Assembly (NCBI GenBank): GCA_041688515.1
Contig: JBDNHZ010000153.1
Coordinates: forward strand, 1-13,433
Source: UBA6176 sp041688515
GTDB taxonomy: Bacteria; Verrucomicrobiota; Verrucomicrobiia; Limisphaerales; UBA9464
Reading direction: 5' to 3'
Length of the DNA: 13,433 nucleotides
Positions 1-6,680 of this stretch are shown piece after piece (positions within the stretch are counted from its first letter, which is position 1; each line of letters opens with the position of its first letter). Under the pieces are notes generated by a model. The model had not been told where the DNA came from and did no database searches. It was given only the letters and a program-made list of their open reading frames with translations. A program made the position numbers and the translations under genes.

Positions 1-2
1 AA

Positions 3-155
3 GGTGTGTTCACGCTGGAAGGGTCGGCGGTGCTCGCCCCGGACGCCCCGTGGATCCCCGAGAGTCAATCTCTTCAGGGCAGCGTCCTCGGCACCAGGCT
101 CCCCGGCGATCCCGTCACCTCCCGCCAACGCTTCTATCGCCTTCGACAGGAGTGA
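3..155 (+). CDS. C-terminal fragment of an unidentified protein (5' end outside the window)
   Basis: Frame 3 is open from the left edge and reads 50 codons to a TGA at 153-155. It begins GVFTLEGSAVLAPDA and ends with the segment RQRFYRLRQE. A short Phe-Tyr-Arg-Leu closing segment is something I associate with the C-terminal ends of large secreted, beta-rich proteins of Verrucomicrobiota, but that is recollection and the fragment is too short to assign a family. The gene converges on the PQQ-like propeller gene with only 8 bases between the two stop codons. That tight tail-to-tail packing supports this being the true end of a gene. No function can be given. The other open frames over this stretch have no convincing protein character. 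Confidence 0.6.
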   Translation, partial: GVFTLEGSAVLAPDAPWIPESQSLQGSVLGTRLPGDPVTSRQRFYRLRQE

Positions 156-163
156 GGGCGGCC

Positions 164-1573
164 TTACCGCTCGCCAAACGCCCACAATCGCGTGGTCGAG
201 CGGACGTAGATCCGTCCGTTCGCCAGGGCGGGGGTGGCCACCACCGATTCCCCCAGCGCATTCCGCGATAACACCGCGAGGCTTTCGCCGGAGCGCAGGA
301 CGACCCCGATTCCGGCCTGCGAGAAGACACACATCTGATCTCCCGACGCTACCGGCGAGGCGTAGTTGTCACCCAGGGCACCGAGGCGTTCCTCCTGATA
401 GAAGGCCTTGCCCGTCGCGGCATCCAGGCAGGTGAACAAACCGCCATTGCGCAGAAGGTGCAGCCGCCCCTGATGGAGCAACGGCGTCGGGCAATACGGC
501 AGCCCGCGCGTCTGGGTCCACACCACCGCGCTGGCCGTGATGTCGCCGGTGCCCGCAGGCCTCACGGTCATGGCGACATTGCGGGAGGCATCAAAAGCAT
601 GGGCCGCGGCTGTGTACTCCGCCTTCGATAAACGTCCGTCCTTGTCCGCGTCCAGATAGGCGAAGTGTTGCTTTGCCGGTCCGGACGGAGCCTCTTCGCG
701 GGTGAGTTGACCGTCCTGGTTGGAATCTCCGGCGGTCACGAGTCCTTCCCAGGCTGGCATCCGGCCGACGCCGGCACCGGCAGTCCAACCCGCCACGTGA
801 ATCACCCCGTCGCCGGGGATGGGCGAGCTGACCATTTCATTGGGAAGCCCAGTGACGTGCCAGACTTCGGATCCGGTCCGGAGATCGTAGGCGTCGAGCC
901 GGAGCGTTCCGGCGACGATGACCTGGGTGGGTTGATCGATTGGCCAGGCCAGCGGCGTCGAGAAGCCGCGCAGGGCGTGCGGACGTTGCGTCTGCCAGCG
1001 GGTCTTGCCCGTGCGTTGATCGACGGCCAGCAGGGACGATCCGACGTCCTGATCGCAGTTCAACAACACCAGATCTCCCGCGAGGATCGGGGACGTTCCC
1101 GCTCCGTGCTGCGTCACCGGGACGGGCAGGGGATGTCGCCACACCTCCTCCCCCGCGACGGTGAAGCACGCCAACCCGAACGCGCCGAAATACACGACCA
1201 CCCGTTCCCCATCGGTCGCCGGAGTTGCCGTCGCCGGGTTCCCCAGACGGGCTCCCCGCTCAATGCTTCCCGGAGGAAGAGTCCGTCGCCAGAGCTCGCG
1301 TCCGGTCCGCAGGTCGTGTCCCAGAACCATCAGGGATTCGCCGTCGAACCCCGTGAGAAAAAGTCGTTCGCCGGCAATCACCGGAGAGGAGTTCCCTGCC
1401 GGCACAGTCACCGACCACACTTCGTTGGTCCCCGGGCCAAACACCGTGGGGAAACCGCCCGCTGCCACCCCCGACGCCGACGGACCCCGGAACTGCGGCC
1501 ACTGAGCGTGGGCCATCGCACCCAGGCAGGCGGAGAAGAGGCAAGGAACCCAGCGCACAGCGGACCGGAACAT
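164..1573 (-). CDS. Secreted PQQ-like beta-propeller protein with a pair of EF-hands
   Basis: A 469-residue exported protein starting at ATG 1573. The open frame extends to a TTG at 1609, but the ATG gives a clean signal peptide: a basic start (MFRSAVRW), a hydrophobic core and an AHA-QW cleavage site near residue 23. The mature protein opens with WPQFRGPSASG, as in many outer-membrane or periplasmic PQQ-like repeat proteins of Planctomycetes and Verrucomicrobia. Blade motifs of the D-x-x-T-G-x-x-x-W type occur near residues 87-95, 185-193, 230-238 and 384-392. Two canonical EF-hand loops, DSNQDGQLTREE (283-294) and DADKDGRLSKAE (308-319), sit between blades and should bind calcium. No catalytic residues of a quinoprotein dehydrogenase are evident, so this is probably a non-enzymatic propeller of the BamB/PQQ-like class, perhaps for binding or sugar metabolism. 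I see no strong ribosome binding site. It converges with the partial gene on its left. Confidence 0.88.
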   Translation of the reverse strand: MFRSAVRWVPCLFSACLGAMAHAQWPQFRGPSASGVAAGGFPTVFGPGTNEVWSVTVPAGNSSPVIAGERLFLTGFDGESLMVLGHDLRTGRELWRRTLPPGSIERGARLGNPATATPATDGERVVVYFGAFGLACFTVAGEEVWRHPLPVPVTQHGAGTSPILAGDLVLLNCDQDVGSSLLAVDQRTGKTRWQTQRPHALRGFSTPLAWPIDQPTQVIVAGTLRLDAYDLRTGSEVWHVTGLPNEMVSSPIPGDGVIHVAGWTAGAGVGRMPAWEGLVTAGDSNQDGQLTREEAPSGPAKQHFAYLDADKDGRLSKAEYTAAAHAFDASRNVAMTVRPAGTGDITASAVVWTQTRGLPYCPTPLLHQGRLHLLRNGGLFTCLDAATGKAFYQEERLGALGDNYASPVASGDQMCVFSQAGIGVVLRSGESLAVLSRNALGESVVATPALANGRIYVRSTTRLWAFGER

Positions 1574-1633
1574 GCCGTGATGCAACCCGCAGACGCCCGG
1601 ATCCGACAATGGGAATCTGCCGTGTCAGCAACT

Positions 1634-1800
1634 CCGCCGTAGCTGCCGACGTGAGGAGGCGGACACCTCGGTATTCCTTCGCCCCAAGATCCACCTCGTC
1701 GGCGACCCCGCCGTAGCTGCCGAGGTCACGAGGCGGATCCCAGACGAGGCGAAGCACGCAGACGTCCGCGTCCTCACGTCGGCAGCGACGGCGCGGAGCT
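1634..1800. repeat. Intergenic repeat with two direct copies and one inverted copy
   Basis: A 16-base word CCGCCGTAGCTGCCGA occurs at 1634-1649 and again at 1708-1723, 74 bases apart, each followed by a related (G/A)GAGGCGGA-type tail. A third copy lies in opposite orientation at 1772-1793 (CCTCACGTCGGCAGCGACGG). It is the reverse complement of 1634-1656 with about one mismatch over 22 bases. The far copy could fold back on the first to form a long stem. The arrangement fits a dispersed intergenic element common in this kind of genome rather than coding sequence: open frames crossing it have no protein character. It sits just upstream of the propeller gene, so its transcript leader might include it. 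Confidence 0.7.
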
Positions 1801-1890
1801 GTGGTGAGCCATCCTTCGATCGAAGCCGCAGCGGATTGGCCGAAAGAAACAAAAGACGGCGAAAGAAGTGAGAACAATCCAATCACTTAA

Positions 1891-2423
1891 ATCGACGTCC
1901 TCGGTTTTGAGAACGTCAGGATTGTCGTGACATCGGTTATCAGGCCACCAGACACGCAGGCTGGAGTGAAGACAATCCATAGCGTTGTTGTGAACGAGTG
2001 CGGTCAGATTGTGAGTCGCAGGACCCTTACCGGCGCTACCGTACTTCCAGGCATTGGGCCTATTACCGGGGCTTCAAATTTCGAGAGTGGGTAACCGGCT
2101 CGCATCCAAACTTTGAGGTGATGATGATTGGCAATGCGGCGTCGGCTACTCTCCCAGGGGTATTTGACATTGATTACAATTATGACATCCGCCTGGACTT
2201 CTGTGCCAGGACGGGAAGTCTGAGCGGTATCAACGAAGGATACCCATCCTATACCGTGAGGTTCGAAAGGGAGACAGTTTTGGACTGGCATCAGGAAACG
2301 CTGCTCAGTCTGCTCGGTGATGGAGAAATCCCCGCTCCCCTCCGGGGTAAATTCCATTTCCGCATCCCAACCCGGGGTCGCGAAGCGCGCCCCGGGCTAA
2401 TCGCTGCCATCCCTCCGGGATGA
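1891..2423 (+). pseudogene. Frameshifted relic of a small beta-rich protein gene
   Basis: Two adjacent frames look protein-like in succession. Frame 1 is open from 1891 to a TAA at 2092-2094 and carries VVVNECGQIVSRRTLTG followed by ATVLPGIGPITGASNFESG. From about 2079 the sense switches to frame 3, which reads HPNFEVMMIGNAASATLPG, then FDIDYNYDIRLDFCARTG, then INEGYPSYTVRF and VLDWHQETLLSLLGDGEIP. The combined order (beta strands, an Asp-Ile-Asp-Tyr segment, a G-Y-P-S-Y motif) resembles a small extracellular domain of unknown function; I recall such motifs in proteins labelled DUF3238 but am not sure. The frame-3 open frame proper starts at ATG 1998, but its first 27 residues look like out-of-frame translation. 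The end past about 2331 is repeat sequence. Base composition is visibly more AT-rich than in neighbouring genes. Either one indel near 2080-2095 broke the gene or the upstream part is unrelated. Confidence 0.5.
2331..2422. repeat. Stem-loop repeat element with three consecutive hairpins
   Basis: Three palindromic units lie in a row. CCCCTCCGGGG is at 2337-2347. CCCGGGG at 2371-2377 pairs with CCCCGGG at 2390-2396 around a loop that itself contains CGC/GCG. CATCCC at 2408-2413 pairs with GGGATG at 2417-2422 around three bases. The CCCCTCCGGGG core recurs in the element between the flotillin and ATPase genes, which argues for one family of intergenic repeats. The unit overlaps the 3' end of the gene relic, so its arrival may have cut off that gene. 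No T-rich tract follows, so a standard intrinsic terminator is not supported. Confidence 0.65.
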
Positions 2424-2971
2424 AGACGCCGGAAACCACGTGTCTAACGGCGTCGAAGGAGGCGCGCGGAGCTCATGGCGATCGAATTTCCAAGGCAGGC
2501 GAGAAATTAACCCGATATGAGCCATCTGCGGAAGAGGCTTAACCCATCACTTTCAGCTGTTTCCGCGCATTTGGCACAGGCTCCACTTAAGGTGATCTCC
2601 TCTAAAAATGCCATATTTTATGGGCTTTCGGCTTGGTTATGAAGGCCTCCGTTTCAGAATCCCGGTGTCTGAAAATCTTCTCCACCGCATCCGGAGCGGT
2701 GCGCACGTCGTCACCTCCGCCTCTTGCCGTCGAGACGGCGGAGGTCCTGTCCAACACCCGGTCGCCATTTCGCGGCCCGGACTGGGCGTCCTTCTTCGTG
2801 GCTTGGCGTGAGGAATCGCTGCTGACGGGGGCCCGGAGACGTCCAAGGCCTTCGAAGATTCCACGACCAAAGCGGTGGCGGACGCCACCCGCACTCCAGG
2901 ACGCTCCGCGGGGTTCGGAGTTGGGTTTTGAACCCGCGTTGCAGCCAAGGCACGAACCTCCCGACGCATCT
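2424..2971. other. Gene-free spacer downstream of the histidine kinase
   Basis: About 550 bases with no open frame I can defend. The frames present on both strands run on into, and are shadows of, the kinase gene, or show no domain. The part around 2424-2610 is AT-richer than the rest. Two clear hairpins are visible: a 9-base stem at 2713-2721/2737-2745 (ACCTCCGCC/GGCGGAGGT, 15-base loop) and a 6-base stem at 2874-2879/2884-2889 (GGTGGC/GCCACC, 4-base loop). The second lies about 80 bases past the kinase stop codon and could help end that transcript, but no T-run follows it on the minus strand. The stretch is probably decayed sequence and repeats. Confidence 0.5.
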
Positions 2972-4813
2972 TCAATTCCGGGCTCGCGGCAGGCTCAGGA
3001 CAAACGCCGCACCCACCTCCACCGACCGATCCACCCGCAGATCGCCTCCCAGGCTTCGGCTCAACTTCCGGCACAGGGCCAATCCCAGGCCGACACCGGG
3101 GGCGGATCCGGCCGCCTTTTCGGCCGATCGATGGAAGGGTTCGAACAGGCGGCCGACCACATCCGGGCTGATCCCGCGTCCGTCGTCGCGCACCCGCAGG
3201 AGCGCGAATTTCCCGGATTCCGGGAGGGCTTCGAGGCGGATGCTGCCGTCACCGGATTCCTGCGTTCCGTACTTGGCGGCGTTGTCGACGAGGTTGAAGA
3301 GGATCTGTTCGACGATGCCGACGTCGACCTGGACCGGTCGGGCCGCGGTGGTGGGATCGAGGTTCACCTGAAGGGACATGCCGGCCAGGGAGGCCCGTTC
3401 GATCAACCGCGGCAGCACGCGATCCACCAGCGCCGCGAGGGGGAGTGACTCCAGACGAGGCCGTGCGGGGCCGCGTTCCAGGCGTGCGTAGGCGAGGACA
3501 TTCTCGACCAGATGTCCCAGCCGACTGGCTTCCGCGCACAGCGTTGAAAGGTACTTCTGACGTTGCTCTCCGTCCGGGACCATGCCGTCGGCCAGCATCT
3601 CGCTGTAGAGACGGAAGGTGGTGAGCGGAGTCCGCAATTCGTGGGTCACCGCCGAGACGAACTCCGCCCGACGCTCACTGAGCGCGAGGATGCCGTGGAG
3701 CAGGAGGGCCAGAGCCACCGCCGCGAGGCCGAGGCAGGTCCACGCAGCGGCCAAGGCCAGGCGCAGCGCGGTCCAGGGCGATCCGGGCGTGGCCGGCACA
3801 TGTCCCGCATCGAGTCGGAGCGGCAGCGCGGCCAGACGCCGGGGGTCATCGCTGACGCGCGGGGTCACCGGTTCCAACCGCGCCCCCGGAACCAGATCTT
3901 CCACGGACTTCAGGAGCGACTGTCGGATGGATGGCCAATCGAGCCAGGCACCCTGGATCCGCTGTCCACGGTCGAAGTCCACCCGACGCACAAGGAACAG
4001 TTCCACGCCGATCCAGACTGGGGCAACGCGACCCACGGCCCGCACTTGGCCCGCCTGGGGACCGCCCGCCACGATCCCTTGGGGACGGATCATGTACCCG
4101 CTGCGTTGCTGCGTCTGGAGATTGTTGAACGTCTGTTGTCGGGCGTTCGCCTCGCCCCGGTTGAGGAGTTCCTGTTGTCCGGGAAGTTCATTCCCATAAT
4201 TGCCGAGGCCGGCCACCGGCTGGGTCCAGGGCGTCGGTCGCTCCAGTGGGAGAGCCGAGTTGGTGGCACCCGCATCCGCCGCCTGGATCAGGGCATCTGC
4301 CCACGAGGTCGCGGCCCTCCCTTCGTCCGTCAACGACCGTCGGAGTTCCGCCAACCGGTTCGAGGCGGTGGTCAGTGCGTCCGCCGGGATGCCCTGCTCC
4401 AGCACCAGCGAGGTCATCGTTGGCGGTGGAACTTGGGGGGAGCCCGGGATCCGGTTCCCGCCGAACTCGAAATGCAGCCGGAGATGGGGCGAGGGCACTT
4501 CGATCAGGGACGATGGAATCAGGAAACGGCCGAAGGGAATCTCGCTGTGGTCCTGCGCCCAGGCCCGCGCCGGACTGTGGAACGACTGGTACTCCAGCGG
4601 ATTCCGTGCGTCCTCATCGGCCATCAACAGGGCCAGCGACGAATCCATCCGCCAAAGGGCGAGGCGCACCTTCTCTTCGCGTTCCGCCTCCGCGAGTTGC
4701 CCGCGTTGCGCATCGTCGAGCCGTACGACTGCCCGGCTCAACCAGCCAAAGGAACCCAGTGCCAGCACGAGCAGGGTGGCGAACACCAGCCAGGTGTGCA
4801 GCGGCCGTCTCAC
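2972..4813 (-). CDS. Membrane sensor histidine kinase without a HAMP domain
   Basis: A 613-residue two-component sensor kinase with a GTG start at 4813. Membrane helices lie near residues 8-30 and 347-378 and enclose an extracytoplasmic region of about 315 residues with no family I recognise. Right after the second helix comes the HisKA H-box FVSAVTHELRTPL, with phospho-acceptor His391. The ATPase domain follows: N-box FNLVDNAAKYG (Asn511), G1 box DDGRG (543-547), F-box LFEPFHR, and G2 box PGVGLGLAL (573-577). All key catalytic residues are present. The linker between the second helix and the H-box is only about 10 residues, so there is no HAMP domain. The start overlaps the regulator stop as GTGA, and a strong Shine-Dalgarno precedes it, so the two genes are very likely translationally coupled. 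The periplasmic part presumably senses an envelope signal; the ligand is unknown. Confidence 0.93.
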   Translation of the reverse strand: MRRPLHTWLVFATLLVLALGSFGWLSRAVVRLDDAQRGQLAEAEREEKVRLALWRMDSSLALLMADEDARNPLEYQSFHSPARAWAQDHSEIPFGRFLIPSSLIEVPSPHLRLHFEFGGNRIPGSPQVPPPTMTSLVLEQGIPADALTTASNRLAELRRSLTDEGRAATSWADALIQAADAGATNSALPLERPTPWTQPVAGLGNYGNELPGQQELLNRGEANARQQTFNNLQTQQRSGYMIRPQGIVAGGPQAGQVRAVGRVAPVWIGVELFLVRRVDFDRGQRIQGAWLDWPSIRQSLLKSVEDLVPGARLEPVTPRVSDDPRRLAALPLRLDAGHVPATPGSPWTALRLALAAAWTCLGLAAVALALLLHGILALSERRAEFVSAVTHELRTPLTTFRLYSEMLADGMVPDGEQRQKYLSTLCAEASRLGHLVENVLAYARLERGPARPRLESLPLAALVDRVLPRLIERASLAGMSLQVNLDPTTAARPVQVDVGIVEQILFNLVDNAAKYGTQESGDGSIRLEALPESGKFALLRVRDDGRGISPDVVGRLFEPFHRSAEKAAGSAPGVGLGLALCRKLSRSLGGDLRVDRSVEVGAAFVLSLPRARN

Positions 4814-5508
4814 GCGGGCCTCCCCAGCATGTAGCCCTTGCCCCGCACCGTCAGGATCACCTGCGGACGCTCGCCCGGGTCCCGCAACTTGGCGCGCAGG
4901 TTCCCGATATGAACGTCGATGGTCCGGGTCTCCACATGGCGCGGATCCAGCCGCCAGATCCGTTGCAGGATCTCGTCCCGCGAGATCGTCCGGTCTGGAT
5001 TGGCCGCCAGGTAACGCAGCAATTCGACCTCACGTTCCGACAGTTCCGATCGCGCCCCATCGGCGAACCGCACTTCACACCGATCCAGGTCCGCGATCCC
5101 GCCCGGGATGGGAACCTGTCCCACCGGTTGTGGCCGTTCGGGCGAACGTCGCAGCACCGCTTCCACCCGCGCGAGAAGTTCCCGGATGCTGAACGGCTTC
5201 ACCACGTAATCGTCGGCACCGAGGCGCAGTCCGGTCACTCGATCCTGCTCATCGCCCCGGGCCGTCAGGAGGATGACCGGCAAGGTGGGCCGCGCGGTTC
5301 GCACCGTCTTCAGGATCTCGAATCCACCCTGCTTCGGGAGCACCAGGTCCAGCAGGATCAAATCAATGGTCGCCGTCGTCGCCAACCGCGCCGCTTCCAT
5401 CCCATCGCCCGACTGCAAAGTCTGGTATCCCGCGAAGGTGAGGGCATCGACGACGCCGCGGCGGATGGCGGAATCATCCTCGACGACCAGGATGCAGCGC
5501 TGGGACAT
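4810..5508 (-). CDS. OmpR/PhoB-family response regulator
   Basis: A 232-residue DNA-binding response regulator. ATG 5508 (MSQRCILVVEDD) is preferred over the TTG at 5547 that would add 13 non-homologous residues. The receiver domain spans about residues 4-120: acidic pair Asp11/Asp12, phospho-acceptor Asp54 (LILLDLVLP), Thr82 (LLTARGD) and Lys104 (YVVKPF). The C-terminal winged helix, about residues 135-230, has the expected elements, including LSEREVELLRYLA, the recognition-helix segment RTIDVHIGNLRAKL, and the wing VRGKGYML. It therefore belongs to the PhoB/OmpR class and is presumably phosphorylated by the kinase encoded directly downstream. Its stop overlaps the kinase start in a GTGA junction. 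The SIMPL gene ends 45 bases upstream on the same strand, so all three are probably one operon. No convincing Shine-Dalgarno precedes the ATG. Confidence 0.94.
   Translation of the reverse strand: MSQRCILVVEDDSAIRRGVVDALTFAGYQTLQSGDGMEAARLATTATIDLILLDLVLPKQGGFEILKTVRTARPTLPVILLTARGDEQDRVTGLRLGADDYVVKPFSIRELLARVEAVLRRSPERPQPVGQVPIPGGIADLDRCEVRFADGARSELSEREVELLRYLAANPDRTISRDEILQRIWRLDPRHVETRTIDVHIGNLRAKLRDPGERPQVILTVRGKGYMLGRPA
4819..4825 (-). promoter_or_regulatory. Strong Shine-Dalgarno for the histidine kinase GTG start
   Basis: On the minus strand GGGGAGG lies 5 bases before the GTG at 4813, inside the last codons of the regulator gene. It decides the GTG start and implies translational coupling with the upstream gene. 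Confidence 0.7.
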
Positions 5509-5553
5509 GGTGTTGGGAGGATCGGGTGAATCCGGGTTGAACCTCAACTCCCT

Positions 5554-6387
5554 TCATTTCCCGGATCCGGTCAGGGTCTCGAAACTCACGCTGACCATGG
5601 CCGAGATCCGGATCTGACCGGGGGCGAAGGTCTGGTTGGAGGCTTCGTTGGAAGGCTCGCCCGCGCCGCCGCCGACGGCGACGTTGTTCTGCAGGGCGTA
5701 CCCGGAGTTCCGCGACTGCCAATACCCTCCGTACATCCCGTAGTAGCTGTAGCTCGAGAAGGCGTGATCACTGCTCTGCTCGCTGATCATCGTGGCGGTG
5801 CCCAGCTTCAGGCCGAGCTCGCGCGTGAAGAGTTCCCCCTTCTCGCGCGCGGCCCGGATGGCCATCTGACGAGCCTGATCCCGATGCTTCCGGAGCTCGG
5901 TGCTACAGAACTGGATGTTCAATACCTCGTTGGCCCCTGCCTGGATCGCGGCCTCCAGCAAGGCCTCGAACTTGCCCACCTCGCGCAGGGTGACCACCAG
6001 ATGTCGCTGCACCAGATATCCCGTGAGCACGGGCGGATTCCCGTTCTCGGTGCGGTACTCGGGTTGCACATGGATGGCGTCGGTCTGGAGATCCCTCGGT
6101 GCGAGCCCGAGGGCCCTGAGCTTCGTGAGGACGGCGCTGATGCGTTCGTCGTTGTCGGCCTTGGCACGGATCAAGTCCGCATGGCGCGTGGTGATCCCCA
6201 GGCGCATCTCGACCTGGTCGGGGACAACCAGGACCTGAGCGTTGCCGCTGACCGCGATGGTGCCGCGGGTGGAAGCGACGATCGCCGGGGTTGCGGATGC
6301 AGCGGGACTTTGGCTCCGTAGCAAGACGCAAGGAACGATCAGGAGTGCCGCGCAGGACAGGCCGATCGGAAGGAATCTCTTTTTCAT
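5554..6387 (-). CDS. Exported SIMPL-domain (DUF541, YggE-like) protein
   Basis: A 277-residue protein. ATG 6387 is chosen over the upstream extension because it gives a signal peptide (MKKRFLPIGL, then a hydrophobic core and a cleavage region near residues 28-33) and has GGAG 9 bases upstream. No lipobox is apparent, so a soluble periplasmic or outer-membrane-facing location is likely. The SIMPL domain starts near residue 42 with IAVSGNAQVLVVPDQVEMRL and continues through LGLAPRDLQTDAIHVQPEY to the final strand GQIRISAMVSVSFETL. Members are often linked to envelope or oxidative stress, but no enzymatic activity is established. A Tyr/Gly/Ser-rich insert (about residues 211-245, including YSYYGMYGGYW) precedes the last strand. 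The gene is the first of the probable operon with the regulator and kinase and is divergent from the flotillin gene. It might modulate the periplasmic sensor domain, but that is inference. Confidence 0.9.
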   Translation of the reverse strand: MKKRFLPIGLSCAALLIVPCVLLRSQSPAASATPAIVASTRGTIAVSGNAQVLVVPDQVEMRLGITTRHADLIRAKADNDERISAVLTKLRALGLAPRDLQTDAIHVQPEYRTENGNPPVLTGYLVQRHLVVTLREVGKFEALLEAAIQAGANEVLNIQFCSTELRKHRDQARQMAIRAAREKGELFTRELGLKLGTATMISEQSSDHAFSSYSYYGMYGGYWQSRNSGYALQNNVAVGGGAGEPSNEASNQTFAPGQIRISAMVSVSFETLTGSGK

Positions 6388-6396
6388 GAGAGCATT

Positions 6397-6400
6397 CTCC
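6397..6400 (-). promoter_or_regulatory. Shine-Dalgarno supporting the SIMPL start at 6387
   Basis: On the minus strand GGAG lies 9 bases before the ATG at 6387. Together with the signal peptide it favours this start over the in-frame upstream codon at 6456. Confidence 0.5.
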
Positions 6401-6450
6401 ACCCGGCCGCGTCTGGCGGTGTAAGGGGTCTGTAAAAGCGGTTTCGCGCC

Positions 6451-6510
6451 GATCACGCGGATCCGACCGATCGGTCGGATCGGACTGATCTGACCGATCC
6501 GATTGATCGG
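6451..6510. repeat. Seven GATC units at an exact 9-base period
   Basis: GATC begins at 6451, 6460, 6469, 6478, 6487, 6496 and 6505, exactly 9 bases apart, with 5-base spacers of the consensus (C/G/T)GA(C/T)(C/T) or close variants. The stretch 6460-6481 is a perfect 22-base palindrome made from two and a half units. CGGATCGG at 6476-6483 is mirrored by CCGATCCG at 6494-6501. A minisatellite-like tract with internal palindromes can bind a dimeric regulator or vary in copy number. It is AT/GC balanced and does not look coding: open frames through it on the minus strand give simple Arg-Ser/Val repeats. Confidence 0.85.
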
Positions 6511-6680
6511 CGACGGTGAGGAAGGTGCGATTCGTGGAATCCTCGCCCCGAGAATCGACTGGCTGGAGGGCCGCGGGTCTGGTTTAACCGCAGGGTGCTC
6601 CGGCCCGGGATGAATTCGCTGATGCCGTTTCCGGAGCCAAGTGCAGGCGCGATTCCAAGATCCATCAACTCCAGCCGAAC

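Larger units (their letters stand above)
6388..6680. promoter_or_regulatory. Divergent intergenic region for the SIMPL operon and the flotillin gene
   Basis: About 290 bases separate two divergent genes, so promoters for both must lie here unless they are farther inside. No box pair is clear enough to place. The outstanding element is the GATC array at 6451-6510, listed separately. No Shine-Dalgarno is recognisable before the flotillin ATG at 6681 (CCAGCCGAAC precedes it), which is common in such genomes. Confidence 0.55.

Noticed and set aside
665..1642. Plus-strand open frame opposite the propeller gene
   Set aside because: No domain, Arg/His/Pro-rich translation, and it lies antisense to a gene with signal peptide, PQQ-like blades and EF-hands.
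2500..2620. Possible insertion sequence end or relic in the AT-richer part of the spacer
   Set aside because: The segment is composition-wise distinct and looks like decayed mobile DNA, but I find no inverted-repeat ends, target duplication or transposase remnant, so it is not listed as an element.
2874..2889. Hairpin downstream of the kinase as an intrinsic terminator
   Set aside because: The stem is short and no T-tract follows on the minus strand. It is about 80 bases past the stop, so terminator status is not supported.
3563..5529. Plus-strand open frames opposite the kinase and regulator (3563-4834, 4246-5529, 4200-5192)
   Set aside because: The minus strand has full HisKA/HATPase and receiver/winged-helix motifs. 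The + translations are Arg/Pro-rich shadows.
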